64,000 bases of DNA from Candidatus Endomicrobiellum incisitermitis (GTDB lineage: Bacteria; Elusimicrobiota; Endomicrobiia; Endomicrobiales; Endomicrobiaceae), in assembly GCA_031275795.1 (NCBI GenBank), contig JAISOG010000039.1, positions 1 through 64,000 on the forward strand. The letters are read 5' to 3'. The first letter of the stretch is position 1. Each line of letters starts with the position of its first letter. This document shows, piece after piece, positions 1 through 8,100 of the stretch. The translations under genes were made by a program, and so were the position numbers. The notes under the pieces were generated by a model. The model was given only the letters and a program-made list of their open reading frames with translations, searched no databases and was not told the DNA's origin.

Positions 1-150
1 ACTCCTGTGCTTGGTGGCGGACGTGGGATCATTGAAGCTGGATTTAATTCTTCTTACAAAAACCTTTCCATTGACCTTTCCTCCAAGTACTCTGATGGAA
101 ACGCTGGTAACTCCATAAGCGGTCTTCTTAAGTTCTCTTATAAAATATAG
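1..150 (+). CDS. Autotransporter beta-barrel protein, C-terminal end only
   Basis: The window opens inside a reading frame (frame 1, 49 codons, stop TAG at 148-150). The peptide alternates polar and hydrophobic residues, with short strands split by glycine/asparagine turns, and ends in LLKFSYKI. This is the pattern of the last strands of an outer-membrane barrel, where a C-terminal aromatic/hydrophobic strand is recognised by BAM. It is most likely the end of an autotransporter domain. Codons here (ctt, tcc, ggc, gga) are visibly less AT-rich than in neighbouring genes. The passenger lies outside the window, so no substrate or function can be given. Confidence 0.6.
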   Translation, partial: TPVLGGGRGIIEAGFNSSYKNLSIDLSSKYSDGNAGNSISGLLKFSYKI

Positions 151-233
151 GCCCTTGTGTCTAAAAATAGAAGAGTAGTAACAAGAGTAGTCGGTACTAA
201 ATAAAGTAATAAACTAAAAATAATTCATGCTTG

Positions 234-278
234 AAAAATAAGGAGCAGGCTAACTATATATGCTTGCTCTTTATTTTT
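234..278 (+). terminator. Hairpin terminator after the autotransporter gene
   Basis: A-rich left arm AAAAATAAGGAGCA and right arm TGCTCTTTATTTTT can pair over about 16 bp, with one G-T pair and a loop of about 11-15 nt, ending in a T run. It lies 84 bp after the stop codon of the upstream gene. The A and T runs on both sides mean it could work in either direction. Confidence 0.7.
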
Positions 279-517
279 AGTAGAAACAAAATTATTACCT
301 CAATCCACTTGTACATGACTTGCCAGCTTAAATATTATATAGTATTTCGTTAATTAAAAATTTTTGAATTCTTGTTCTTTATCTCTTTTCTTCAAATTAC
401 ATATTTAGGCATGTCTATTATTTTCTTTTACACTTAGATATTGAAGTCATAATAAACCTTTTGGAAATTGCAAGTGTAAGCCCCTAGAGGAAACAGGTTG
501 TGAGATACTACATTTAA
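279..517. other. Non-coding stretch without recognised content
   Basis: AT-rich spacer between the terminator and the promoter at 518. No RNA gene, repeat or convincing gene remnant was seen here. Confidence 0.4.
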
Positions 518-547
518 TTGACAAAAATTATTAATTTCAAGTAAAAT
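518..547 (+). promoter_or_regulatory. Sigma70-type promoter, possibly for a leaderless mRNA
   Basis: TTGACA (518-523) and TAAAAT (542-547) are separated by 18 bp. Transcription would begin about 7 bp after the -10 box, at or within a base or two of the ATG at 555. No Shine-Dalgarno sequence precedes that ATG. The promoter elements are read directly; leaderless translation is inferred. Confidence 0.65.
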
Positions 548-554
548 TAAAGAT

Positions 555-1796
555 ATGCAAAAACAAAATATTAAATTTGTACTATTACTATTTTTTATTT
601 TACAAGGTTGTATTACTCACCCAACAAACTCTAACAATAGAGCTGTTGTTTTAGAAAAACCTCAAGAAGAAGAAACTTTATCATACCAAATAGCTAAAAC
701 AACTATAACAAGCATCACTAACAACAAACAAATCTTTGGTAATTTTATAAGAGGAATACATCTCTCTGCGTGGGTAAGCGGCTCAAAAAAATATAGAGAA
801 GCTGCAGCAGACCTTTTTGACAATACAGAGCTAAATGCAGCCGTTATAGATATAAAAGAGTATGAGGGGCGCGTTTATATTAATGGGATAAAAATAGTGA
901 ATTCATACAATTTATATGAGCCAGCTATACCAGATATAGAACAATACATAAAGCAGTTAAAAGAAAAAGGAATCTACACTATAGCAAGAATAGTTGTTTT
1001 TAGAGATAATGCAATTTCTAGAAAAAAACCAGAACTTGCAGTTAAAAATCCAGACGGAACAATTTGGACAGATAGACGAAATGTGGCCTGGCTTGACCCT
1101 TATAATAAAGAAGCATGGCAATATAATTTGCAAATAGCTAAAAAAGCTGCTGAGATAGGGTTTGATGAAATTCAATTTGACTATATACGTTTCCCATCTG
1201 ATGGAAACACAAAAAATTGCAGATATTCCAAACCCCATTCTCCATCAGAAGCATCAAAAGCTTTAGTTGGCTTTTTAAAAGAAGCTAGCAGTCAGTTAAA
1301 ATCTAAAGGAACAAAAATTTCTATAGATGTTTTTGGATTAACCACTACAGCAGATGACGATTTAGGCATAGGCCAAAAAATAATTGAAATGACAGAATGC
1401 GTGGATTATGTAAGTCCTATGGTGTACCCTTCTCATTACGGAAAATGGAATTATGGTATAGAAGAACCAAACAAAGAACCGTACAAAGTAGTTTATTATT
1501 CTATAGAAGGAGCATTAAAAAGAATACCGCAAGAAAAACTTCGTCCCTGGTTACAAGATTTTAGTTTGGGCTATAAATACGGTAAAAATGAAGTAAGAGC
1601 TCAAATGCAGGCTTGTTATGATAACAAAGTTGGAAACTGGCTATTATGGAATCCTCGTTGTGTATATACAAAAGATGCATTGAAAGACAAAAATGAAGAA
1701 AACTTTTACATAGAAAGTGACCCACCAACTCCACAAATGTTAAAAACAGCAAATAAGAAACTAATATTTAAAGACACTAGCACTATTACACAGTAG
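555..1796 (+). CDS. DUF4015 family putative glycoside hydrolase, lipoprotein
   Basis: 413 aa. A lipoprotein signal is visible: positively charged start, hydrophobic run and lipobox LQGC with Cys19, so the protein is probably anchored to a membrane from the periplasmic side. Residues ~64-400 match the DUF4015 family, which is predicted to be a TIM-barrel glycosidase. Supporting motifs are IRGIHLSAW near 65, the run KNPDGTIWTDRRN near 164-176, and FDEIQFDYIRFPSDG at 203-217, whose acidic residues would lie at the strand ends typical of glycosidase active sites. The substrate is unknown. It stands alone on the plus strand, and its last 36 bp overlap the end of the degraded UPF0489 gene on the other strand. 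The ATG was chosen because it follows a good promoter directly. Confidence 0.8.
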   Translation: MQKQNIKFVLLLFFILQGCITHPTNSNNRAVVLEKPQEEETLSYQIAKTTITSITNNKQIFGNFIRGIHLSAWVSGSKKYREAAADLFDNTELNAAVIDIKEYEGRVYINGIKIVNSYNLYEPAIPDIEQYIKQLKEKGIYTIARIVVFRDNAISRKKPELAVKNPDGTIWTDRRNVAWLDPYNKEAWQYNLQIAKKAAEIGFDEIQFDYIRFPSDGNTKNCRYSKPHSPSEASKALVGFLKEASSQLKSKGTKISIDVFGLTTTADDDLGIGQKIIEMTECVDYVSPMVYPSHYGKWNYGIEEPNKEPYKVVYYSIEGALKRIPQEKLRPWLQDFSLGYKYGKNEVRAQMQACYDNKVGNWLLWNPRCVYTKDALKDKNEENFYIESDPPTPQMLKTANKKLIFKDTSTITQ

Positions 1797-2690
1797 CTGG
1801 TAATGGCATAATGGGGCTGTCAATTTCCTTTTCGATGCTTCACCTGGATATTTAGGTTTATCAACACACCATACATTTAGTTTATCAATTAAATATTTTT
1901 CCAAGAAATCAACATATTTTTTTGGAGTATATCCAGATTTTTCAGATATGCAAATTGATACATATTTTGGTTTCTTTTTTAAGCTATAAATAAAGTTTTC
2001 TACAGAATATTTGATCCACTCTATGTTATCGTTGTATACGGGTTTTAAAGTTGGATATTCTGAAACATAGTTTCCATTGTTCTCTGTTTTTATCAAACCT
2101 AAATTAATCTTGTATTTGCTTGCTGACTTATTCCACTCTGTGATTTCTTCCATAGCTTTATCTGGATACGTATAAAAAATACTTTTATAAGGCAAAGGGT
2201 TCATATTACACGAAAAAAGTCCATATCAATATCTAATACATAATCATCGCAATTTACATTTTTTAAAGATGTTGTTTGAATGTAATTAAACGATTTTTTT
2301 ATCTGGGAAAAATAAAGTATTTTTATTATTTGGATTTCTTATAAATTTTCCTTCTCCATTTACTGTGCCTATTTGACGTTGTTCAGATATCTGTTCTTCA
2401 TTACCAATTGGTTTTAAAAATATAATATTATCAAACCCATACCTTAAAACAGAAGGTAACAAAAAGCTAGTAATGCAAACACCCTTTTCAACTAGATCGT
2501 AAATACTTTCAGTGTAGATTGACATTTTCAAGAAACCGGGCGTCTTGTAAAATTGATAATCAATTGGGCTACCTGGCGCTCACATGTCTGAATGAAAATC
2601 CACATGCAACAATGTTGTAGGTAAATTATTCTTATTTTCTTCCCAAAACAGCATAACTTCATGATGTTCATCTAAAACTGTTATATTAAT
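1761..2690 (-). pseudogene. UPF0489 family protein, broken by a stop and two frameshifts
   Basis: Three pieces on the minus strand join into one protein of UPF0489 type. The N-terminal piece (from about 2690) reads DEHHEVMLFWEEN...LLHVDFHSDM and then meets TGA at 2582-2580, where Trp would fit. The middle piece (2531-2286) runs to PDKK and shifts frame in an A7 run near 2300. The next piece contains the family's DDYVLDIDMDFF and shifts again in a T6 run near 2209 before SCNMNPLPYK and the C-terminus. With one base removed in the A run and one added in the T run, only the TGA would still interrupt it. No clear start codon remains. It follows the ATPase gene directly, so the two were probably co-transcribed. 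Family function is unknown. Confidence 0.75.
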
Positions 2691-2694
2691 TAAC

Positions 2695-3444
2695 CTACTC
2701 CTTTGCTTTTAGTAATTCATTTAAAAAATTAGAATGATTCTCAGCAAACATTTTCATAAATTTAAAAGCATTTGTTTGTTCATATTCAACTTCGCACATA
2801 CCATTTTCGGTTATTTGATATATGGTAGAATGTGGGTAAGCCAATATTATTGGTGAATGCGTAGCAATAATAAACTGAGATTGCTCGTCAACAAGTTCAT
2901 TAAGCCTAGAAATAAATGCAAACTGTCTTTCTAAAGACAGGCCAGATTCTGGTTCATCAAGTATGTAAAATCCATTTTTACAAAATCTATTTAAGATTAA
3001 AGAAAAAAACGATTCTCCTCGCGATTGTTCATGCAAAGACTTTCCACCATATGCCTTAATTATTTTCTCACATGGAGCAGGCAGTTCATCTAAACTTTCA
3101 ATATTTGTAGCAACGTTATAAAAACTTTCTGCTCTAAAAAAATATCCAGTTTTTGGTCTTTTTAACGATCTTTTCATTCTTATATGTTTGTAAAGTTCAG
3201 AAGAAGAATTTTTTGTTTCAAAAGAAAAACTCGTTGATCCTCCTTCAGCATTGAACCCATATGCAAGCGCAATAGCCTCAATTAAAGTTGATTTACCAGT
3301 TCCATTTTCACCGATAAAAAATGTTACTTTGTTATCCAATTTGATGTTTTGGTGATTTTTTAAAGGAAAAATATTATACGGATATATCTCTTTATTTGCG
3401 TTTCTGGTGTCGATTAATAAATTTGTTACGTAACCATTGTTCAC
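2695..3444 (-). CDS. AAA/ABC-like ATPase (AAA_21/SMC type)
   Basis: 249 aa, starting with GTG (reads VNNGYV), with GAGG about 12 bases upstream. The ATP site is complete: Walker A GENGTGKST at 45-53, an ABC-like signature HEQSRGESF at 138-146, Walker B FYILDEPE at 159-166 and the switch histidine ATHSP at 194-198. There is no membrane segment and almost no coiled coil between the two halves, so it is a compact soluble ATPase of the RecF/SMC/ABC class and not a transporter subunit. Small proteins of this kind often work with a neighbouring effector gene, and the immediate downstream neighbour here is the broken UPF0489 gene. The biological role is not known. Confidence 0.75.
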   Translation of the reverse strand: MNNGYVTNLLIDTRNANKEIYPYNIFPLKNHQNIKLDNKVTFFIGENGTGKSTLIEAIALAYGFNAEGGSTSFSFETKNSSSELYKHIRMKRSLKRPKTGYFFRAESFYNVATNIESLDELPAPCEKIIKAYGGKSLHEQSRGESFFSLILNRFCKNGFYILDEPESGLSLERQFAFISRLNELVDEQSQFIIATHSPIILAYPHSTIYQITENGMCEVEYEQTNAFKFMKMFAENHSNFLNELLKAKE

Positions 3445-3648
3445 AATTCAACTGTACCTCTTTTTTATAAAATACTGTTTTTTAGTTCTTAATACCATAA
3501 ATTCTTAACAAATCGTTTAATGCTTATCTTTGTTATATCCTGGATATATCTAATGTCCTGGAATAATTTACAAACTTAAAAAGGTTTAGGCGCCCAGGGT
3601 GGTGGTAATATAGAATAGAACGCGGTGGAGGTGAAATTTGACATTTTT
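3445..3648. other. Intergenic spacer, no recognised element
   Basis: About 200 bp between the ATPase start and the HIT protein stop. A G-rich stretch at 3598-3636 contains gcggtggaggtgaaatttga, which loosely resembles bases 53643-53661. No gene or RNA can be supported. Confidence 0.3.
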
Positions 3649-4128
3649 CTAATCCTTATCTTCTGGGAAAAAGGCTTTAAATTGCTCAGCAAGAAGATAT
3701 ATTTTATTCTTCATCTGGTTACTAATACCAACTTTGTACGTTTTTCTCATCTGGCTAAAAATTTTTGCAGCATCTATTTTCCCATCGGTATGAATATTTT
3801 CAGAACTTAACATCCATGCATATCTAGGGAAAACATGAAAATGCAAGTGATGAGTTTCCTCATTAAAACTACAAATATAAATTTTTTGAATGTCATGAAT
3901 CTTTGTTTTTAAAAATCGAGTTAGTGTGTGTATATGTAAACCTAACTTTTCTGCTTCTTTGCTTGAAAGTTCATCATAACTTTGTATGTGTCTAACTGGA
4001 GAAACAATCATATATCCCAAAATATCTACATCTAAAGTATGGCAAATAACAAAATCCTCATCTCTATAAAAAATACCACCAGGCGGGACTACATCTCCTT
4101 GTAGTATTCGACATGTTAAACATTCCAT
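3649..4128 (-). CDS. HIT family hydrolase/transferase
   Basis: 159 aa. The histidine-triad motif is clear at 93-102 (HHLHFHVFPR, with His94, His96 and His98). A CxxC pair near the N-terminus (ECLTC) suggests a zinc site, as in many bacterial HIT proteins. Family members hydrolyse or transfer nucleotide phosphoramidates or dinucleoside polyphosphates; the exact substrate cannot be told. The C-terminal 40 residues are lysine-rich. AAGGAG lies just upstream, and the ATG overlaps the stop codon of a decayed upstream frame as TAATG, a sign of former translational coupling. Confidence 0.85.
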   Translation of the reverse strand: MECLTCRILQGDVVPPGGIFYRDEDFVICHTLDVDILGYMIVSPVRHIQSYDELSSKEAEKLGLHIHTLTRFLKTKIHDIQKIYICSFNEETHHLHFHVFPRYAWMLSSENIHTDGKIDAAKIFSQMRKTYKVGISNQMKNKIYLLAEQFKAFFPEDKD

Positions 4129-4225
4129 TATTTAGCTCCTTTATAAATTAATTCGGCAATAGAAACTATATTAGCTGGAGTTGACCGGTTTTTAAGATTT
4201 TGTATTAATTCATATATAAAAAGAT
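4128..4225 (-). pseudogene. Remnant of a gene once coupled to the HIT gene
   Basis: On the minus strand a frame ends in AELIYKGAK and stops with TAA, whose last A is the first base of the HIT start (TAATG). The upstream peptide (YELIQNLKNRST, PANIVSIAELIY) is protein-like, but no start codon with a ribosome site is visible and the frame fades out towards 4300. I do not recognise the family. It may be the C-terminal leftover of a deleted gene, or simply a chance frame. Confidence 0.3.
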
Positions 4226-4306
4226 AAAAAAGTGTATTGGTTATGTCATTTCAAAATTAAATCAGACTCAGATTCAGACTACACCAATTTTTTAACAATT
4301 TAATAA

Positions 4307-4960
4307 TTAAACAATTAAAGATAACATTCTTTTAGATGTTTTATCTCGCCTATAAGAAAAAAAGTAGTCGTCTTGGCAAAAAGTACATTTATTGACATCA
4401 AAAATATTAACAAGTCCTAAGTTTTTTAGCTTATTAAAAACAATTCTTGATAAATCTAATTTATTATCTTGTAACTTTAAATTAAAAAGATCTTCAAAAT
4501 TTTTACCAACTTCATAACAACAAAAGCGAATGTGAGGACCAATGTAAACTTCAATATCTTTAACATGTACAGAAAACTTATTCTTAAAAACCTCAATTGT
4601 ATTTTCTAGTATCCCTAAATAAATACCTTTCCAACCAGCATGAATTGCAGCTTTAATTGTCCCATTTGTTATAAGTAAAGGCACACAGTCTGCCGTAAAA
4701 ACACCTAGCATTATAGACTTATCGTTAGTAATTAAGCCATCACAATTATCAATAAAATTACCACTATCAGTGTTTCCAACAATTTTGATATTAGCACTAT
4801 GTACCTGATTTGCAAGAACCAAATTAGTTGGATTTAAACCTTGTGAAATTAAGAATTTATCGCGTACTATTTTATCTTTTAAGTTGCCAGCCAAAATGGT
4901 ACTTGTAAAGTGCTTATGATTAAATTTTTTATGAACTACAAATTTTTCTATTGTATTCAT
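4307..4960 (-). CDS. YlmD/YfiH-type multicopper-like (DUF152, 'polyphenol oxidase') protein
   Basis: 217 aa. Family motifs are all present: NQVHS at 51-55, TADC at 89-92, HAGWKG at 107-112 and CCYEVG at 147-152. The conserved histidines and cysteine form the metal site of this family, whose members act on purine nucleosides (phosphorolysis or deamination) or oxidise phenolics. The usual length is about 240-270 aa, so this is a slightly trimmed version. The start ATG overlaps the ftsZ stop by 4 bp (ATGA), placing it last in the dcw operon. A gene of this family next to ftsZ is also common in Gram-positive bacteria (ylmD), suggesting a conserved but unexplained link to division or envelope metabolism. 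Confidence 0.85.
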   Translation of the reverse strand: MNTIEKFVVHKKFNHKHFTSTILAGNLKDKIVRDKFLISQGLNPTNLVLANQVHSANIKIVGNTDSGNFIDNCDGLITNDKSIMLGVFTADCVPLLITNGTIKAAIHAGWKGIYLGILENTIEVFKNKFSVHVKDIEVYIGPHIRFCCYEVGKNFEDLFNLKLQDNKLDLSRIVFNKLKNLGLVNIFDVNKCTFCQDDYFFSYRRDKTSKRMLSLIV

Positions 4961-6051
4961 TTTAAAAATTTAGGTTTCCAATATGTATAGGCAGGTTTTG
5001 AAGGTTCTATATCTTCTGTTTTAAATTTTTGATCTGAAAATAACTCCTGCTGGGTAGTTACAGGAAGATTATCAGGCAAATCGTCACTAGCAAACCCTGT
5101 GGCAATAATAGTAACTTTAATTTTATCATCAAGCCTATTATCTATTGTATGTCCAAAAAATACATGACCATTAATACCATAATTTTTTATATCAGTAAAT
5201 ATTTCTTGTAAAGTAAAAGCTGTTACACTAGAATTTGTAGTTATATTAACTAAAGCTTTTTTTGCTTTAGAAATATCGTAATTATCAAGAAGTGGACTTG
5301 TTAAAGCCTTTTTTACAGCTTCTTTAGGAATGTCACTTGTACTTTCTCCAATACCTATTAAAGCAGTACCTGCATTAGACAAAATATTTCTAACATCTGC
5401 AAAATCTCTATTAATTTCACCAGTCACTGTTATAACATCTGTAATGGCTTGAATACTTTGTCTTAAAACATCATCTATAATCTGGTAAAAAGTGTCTAAA
5501 GCTATTCTCTCATTGATAACATTAAAAACTCTTTCATTTGGAATAACAATTAAAGCATCTGTAAACTCTTTAAGGTTTTTAATCCCCTCTTCTGCTTGTG
5601 TCATTCTAACTTTACCTTCATGTTCAAAAGGCTTTGTAACAACCCCGATAGTTAAAATGCCTGATTCTTTTGCAAGTTTAGCTACAATAGGCGCTGCACC
5701 TGTACCAGTCCCTCCGCCCATACCAGCAGTAATAAATACCATATCTGCACCAGTTAATCGCCCTCTTATTTCTTCTAAACTTTCCTCTGCAGATTGCCTG
5801 CCCATTTCTGGATTACCACCAACTCCAAGTCCTTTAGTTATCTTCTCACCTATTTGCAAAACGTCAGGAGCTGCAGACTTAAGCAAAGCTTGTGCATCTG
5901 TATTGATTGCTACAAATTCCACATTTCCCACATTTGCAGCAATCATTCTATTTACAGCATTACAACCGCCACCGCCAATACCTAAAATTTTAATTGTAGC
6001 AAACTGACCTGAATTTACCTCTTCTTGAGGCAAAACTATTTTCATGCTCAT
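4957..6051 (-). CDS. ftsZ: Cell division protein FtsZ
   Basis: 364 aa tubulin-like GTPase that forms the division ring. Nucleotide-binding glycines GIGGGGCNAVNRM (24-36), tubulin signature GGGTGTG at 112-118 and the T7-loop region NRDFADV are intact. The C-terminal linker is short, and the terminal peptide ends PAYTYWKPKFLK, unlike the usual D-x-P-x-F-L-R tail bound by FtsA and ZipA. Its ATG follows the ftsA stop codon directly, with GAGGAAG as ribosome site at the end of ftsA. It is near the end of the murC-ftsZ operon. Confidence 0.97.
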   Translation of the reverse strand: MSMKIVLPQEEVNSGQFATIKILGIGGGGCNAVNRMIAANVGNVEFVAINTDAQALLKSAAPDVLQIGEKITKGLGVGGNPEMGRQSAEESLEEIRGRLTGADMVFITAGMGGGTGTGAAPIVAKLAKESGILTIGVVTKPFEHEGKVRMTQAEEGIKNLKEFTDALIVIPNERVFNVINERIALDTFYQIIDDVLRQSIQAITDVITVTGEINRDFADVRNILSNAGTALIGIGESTSDIPKEAVKKALTSPLLDNYDISKAKKALVNITTNSSVTAFTLQEIFTDIKNYGINGHVFFGHTIDNRLDDKIKVTIIATGFASDDLPDNLPVTTQQELFSDQKFKTEDIEPSKPAYTYWKPKFLK

Positions 6052-7290
6052 TTAAAAAACTTCCTCAAACCATTTTGATATTCTCGACATCATACCACTA
6101 CCAGAACTTTTTCTTTTAACATATTTCCCATTCGAAAAACTCGAAACTATAGCTCCTATAGCTGTAGTATAAGACGGATTCATTAACATCTCACTTGGAC
6201 CAACAACTTTTTCTGAGTTTGGTACGCCCGTTCTGACTGAACAATTAAAAGCTTTTTCAAAAGCTTCAGTAAGTCCAGCAAGATTACTACCTCCGCCTGT
6301 AAGAATTATGCCTCCCGACAAAAACTCATCTCCATAATTATTTCTATTTATAATTTCTTTAATCTCGTACAAAATTCTATCTATTCGTGGAGTAATTATG
6401 CCATTTACAAGCTCTAATCTATCACATTTCTTTATACTTCTACCATCTGCAGACTTATATTCAAACTCTTCATTCTTAAAATCGCTATACATAAATGCCG
6501 CACCATATTTCTCTTTAACATCTTTTGAAACAGAATAAGTTGCTCTCAACTTATGTCCTATATCTCTTGTAATATAATCTGACCCGTCAGAAAGCTCATC
6601 AGTGTGTCTAATAATACCATCTAAATAATGCACAAGTCCTGTTGTAAGACCTCCAAAATCAACAACAAGACAACTTAACTCTTTCTCTTCTTTTGTAACT
6701 AATATATCACTTGCAGACAAATAACCATAAACTCTATCATCACAATTTACACCAATAGAGTTCATAGATTTAGCAATATTGCCTATATTACTACTAGAAG
6801 CAATAAAAGCACAAACGTCAACTTCTATATATGTACCTTCCATTCCAATAGGATTTTGTATGCCTCTTTGCTGGTTCAATATATATTCTCTAGGTATTAT
6901 TTGAAGTATTTCTTGATCAGGTTCTAATCGTATTTGTTTCTTTGCACTTTCTAAAGCATTATCAACTGTCTCTTGAGAAATTTCTCTATTTGAATAACTT
7001 ATATTTGCAACACCTTTAGAATTTTTAGACTTAATAAAACTTCCTCTCATAGCAGTAACTACATTCCCTATTTGTCCACCCACTACTTTTTCTGTCTCTT
7101 CAAAAGCTTTGCCAATAGCTAAAGCCGTTTCTTGTATATTTATAACTGCACCCGCTTTTATACCATCACAAGGCACACAAACAGCACCTAATATTTTTAC
7201 TATCCTTGTGTCTTGGTCACGCATTCCAGCTACGCAACATACCTTGTTACTCCCAATATCAAGACCCGCTACAAGAGATTTTTTTGACAT
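6052..7290 (-). CDS. ftsA: Cell division protein FtsA
   Basis: 412 aa actin-like ATPase that tethers FtsZ to the membrane. The phosphate-1 motif is GLDIGSNKVCC near the N-terminus. The phosphate-2-like region VVDFGGLTTGLVHY and the adenosine loop GGIILTGGGSNL are visible. The C-terminus has basic residues followed by SRISKWFEEVF, an amphipathic helix as expected for membrane binding. The intact helix matters because the FtsZ tail here is atypical. It lies 9 bp after ftsQ and directly abuts ftsZ. Confidence 0.95.
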   Translation of the reverse strand: MSKKSLVAGLDIGSNKVCCVAGMRDQDTRIVKILGAVCVPCDGIKAGAVINIQETALAIGKAFEETEKVVGGQIGNVVTAMRGSFIKSKNSKGVANISYSNREISQETVDNALESAKKQIRLEPDQEILQIIPREYILNQQRGIQNPIGMEGTYIEVDVCAFIASSSNIGNIAKSMNSIGVNCDDRVYGYLSASDILVTKEEKELSCLVVDFGGLTTGLVHYLDGIIRHTDELSDGSDYITRDIGHKLRATYSVSKDVKEKYGAAFMYSDFKNEEFEYKSADGRSIKKCDRLELVNGIITPRIDRILYEIKEIINRNNYGDEFLSGGIILTGGGSNLAGLTEAFEKAFNCSVRTGVPNSEKVVGPSEMLMNPSYTTAIGAIVSSFSNGKYVKRKSSGSGMMSRISKWFEEVF

Positions 7291-7299
7291 TTTTATCCT

Positions 7300-8100
7300 C
7301 TACTTAACTGGTTTTACAATTGCTCTCCCAAACAAATACAAAGTCATATCAATATACTCTATATTTTTATATCTAGACATTGCATCAACATAAATTTTCT
7401 GAAATTTTTTAAACTTATAAAACAATTGTTCTGGCATTTCATCACCCCAGAAAACTACAGTGTTTGAATTAATGACAAAAACAACGTCTCCTGTACTACT
7501 CATTTTAATCTCTAAAATATTACTTAAGAAATCTCCTGCAACGCTCTTAAACCTTTTAATAAAATCCAACAATTGTTTTCTTTCTTTATCTGTACTATAA
7601 AGCAACTTAGGCACTTTCATTGCACTCATAAAACCGCGTAATGGAAATGGGGTATCATCAAAATCTACACCTAACAATTCATCTTTATTGATTATAAACG
7701 CTTCTGGCGTTCTTTCGTAAAGTCTAACTTGTACTTTTTGCCAAGATCTATGCATAACAATATTTTTCAATTCTGGTTTTAATTTTTTTATTTCATTTTC
7801 TGCTTCAGAAAGATTAATTTTTAAAAGATTATCTCCAACATTAAACGGCAAAAGCTCTCGTATTTCTGTTTTCGTTACGTTTTTAGTACCTACTATTTTT
7901 ATGTCTTTTATAATCATCTTATTAGAATTATATGCAATATCAAATAATTTTTTACAAGCAATATAAATTGCAAATATAATCACTACACAAGATACTATAA
8001 ATAGAAAAATTTTTAAAAACTTTCTTCCTTTCCTACTAGAGTTAGAAATACCTCTGCTTGTATAAACCGCTTTATAAACATAACGTCTTTTTTTAGACAT
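7300..8100 (-). CDS. ftsQ: Cell division protein FtsQ
   Basis: 266 aa. A basic cytoplasmic start is followed by one membrane helix (about 30-49) and a POTRA domain (about 60-130, beginning IKDIKIVGTKNV and including VQVRLYERTPEAFI), then the FtsQ beta domain ending in the YIDMTLYLFGRAIVKP strand. It acts as the periplasmic hub of the divisome (FtsQLB). No ftsL, ftsB or ftsW is present in this cluster. Its ATG overlaps the last 8 bp of ddl. Confidence 0.92.
   Translation of the reverse strand: MSKKRRYVYKAVYTSRGISNSSRKGRKFLKIFLFIVSCVVIIFAIYIACKKLFDIAYNSNKMIIKDIKIVGTKNVTKTEIRELLPFNVGDNLLKINLSEAENEIKKLKPELKNIVMHRSWQKVQVRLYERTPEAFIINKDELLGVDFDDTPFPLRGFMSAMKVPKLLYSTDKERKQLLDFIKRFKSVAGDFLSNILEIKMSSTGDVVFVINSNTVVFWGDEMPEQLFYKFKKFQKIYVDAMSRYKNIEYIDMTLYLFGRAIVKPVK

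Noticed and set aside
3598..3661. G-rich motif shared with 53643-53661 as a possible repeat
   Set aside because: The match is short (about 15-18 bases with mismatches) and has no defined ends.
5492..6007. Long plus-strand frame opposite ftsZ
   Set aside because: Antisense shadow of a clearly conserved gene, with low-complexity Pro/Ile-rich translation and no ribosome site.
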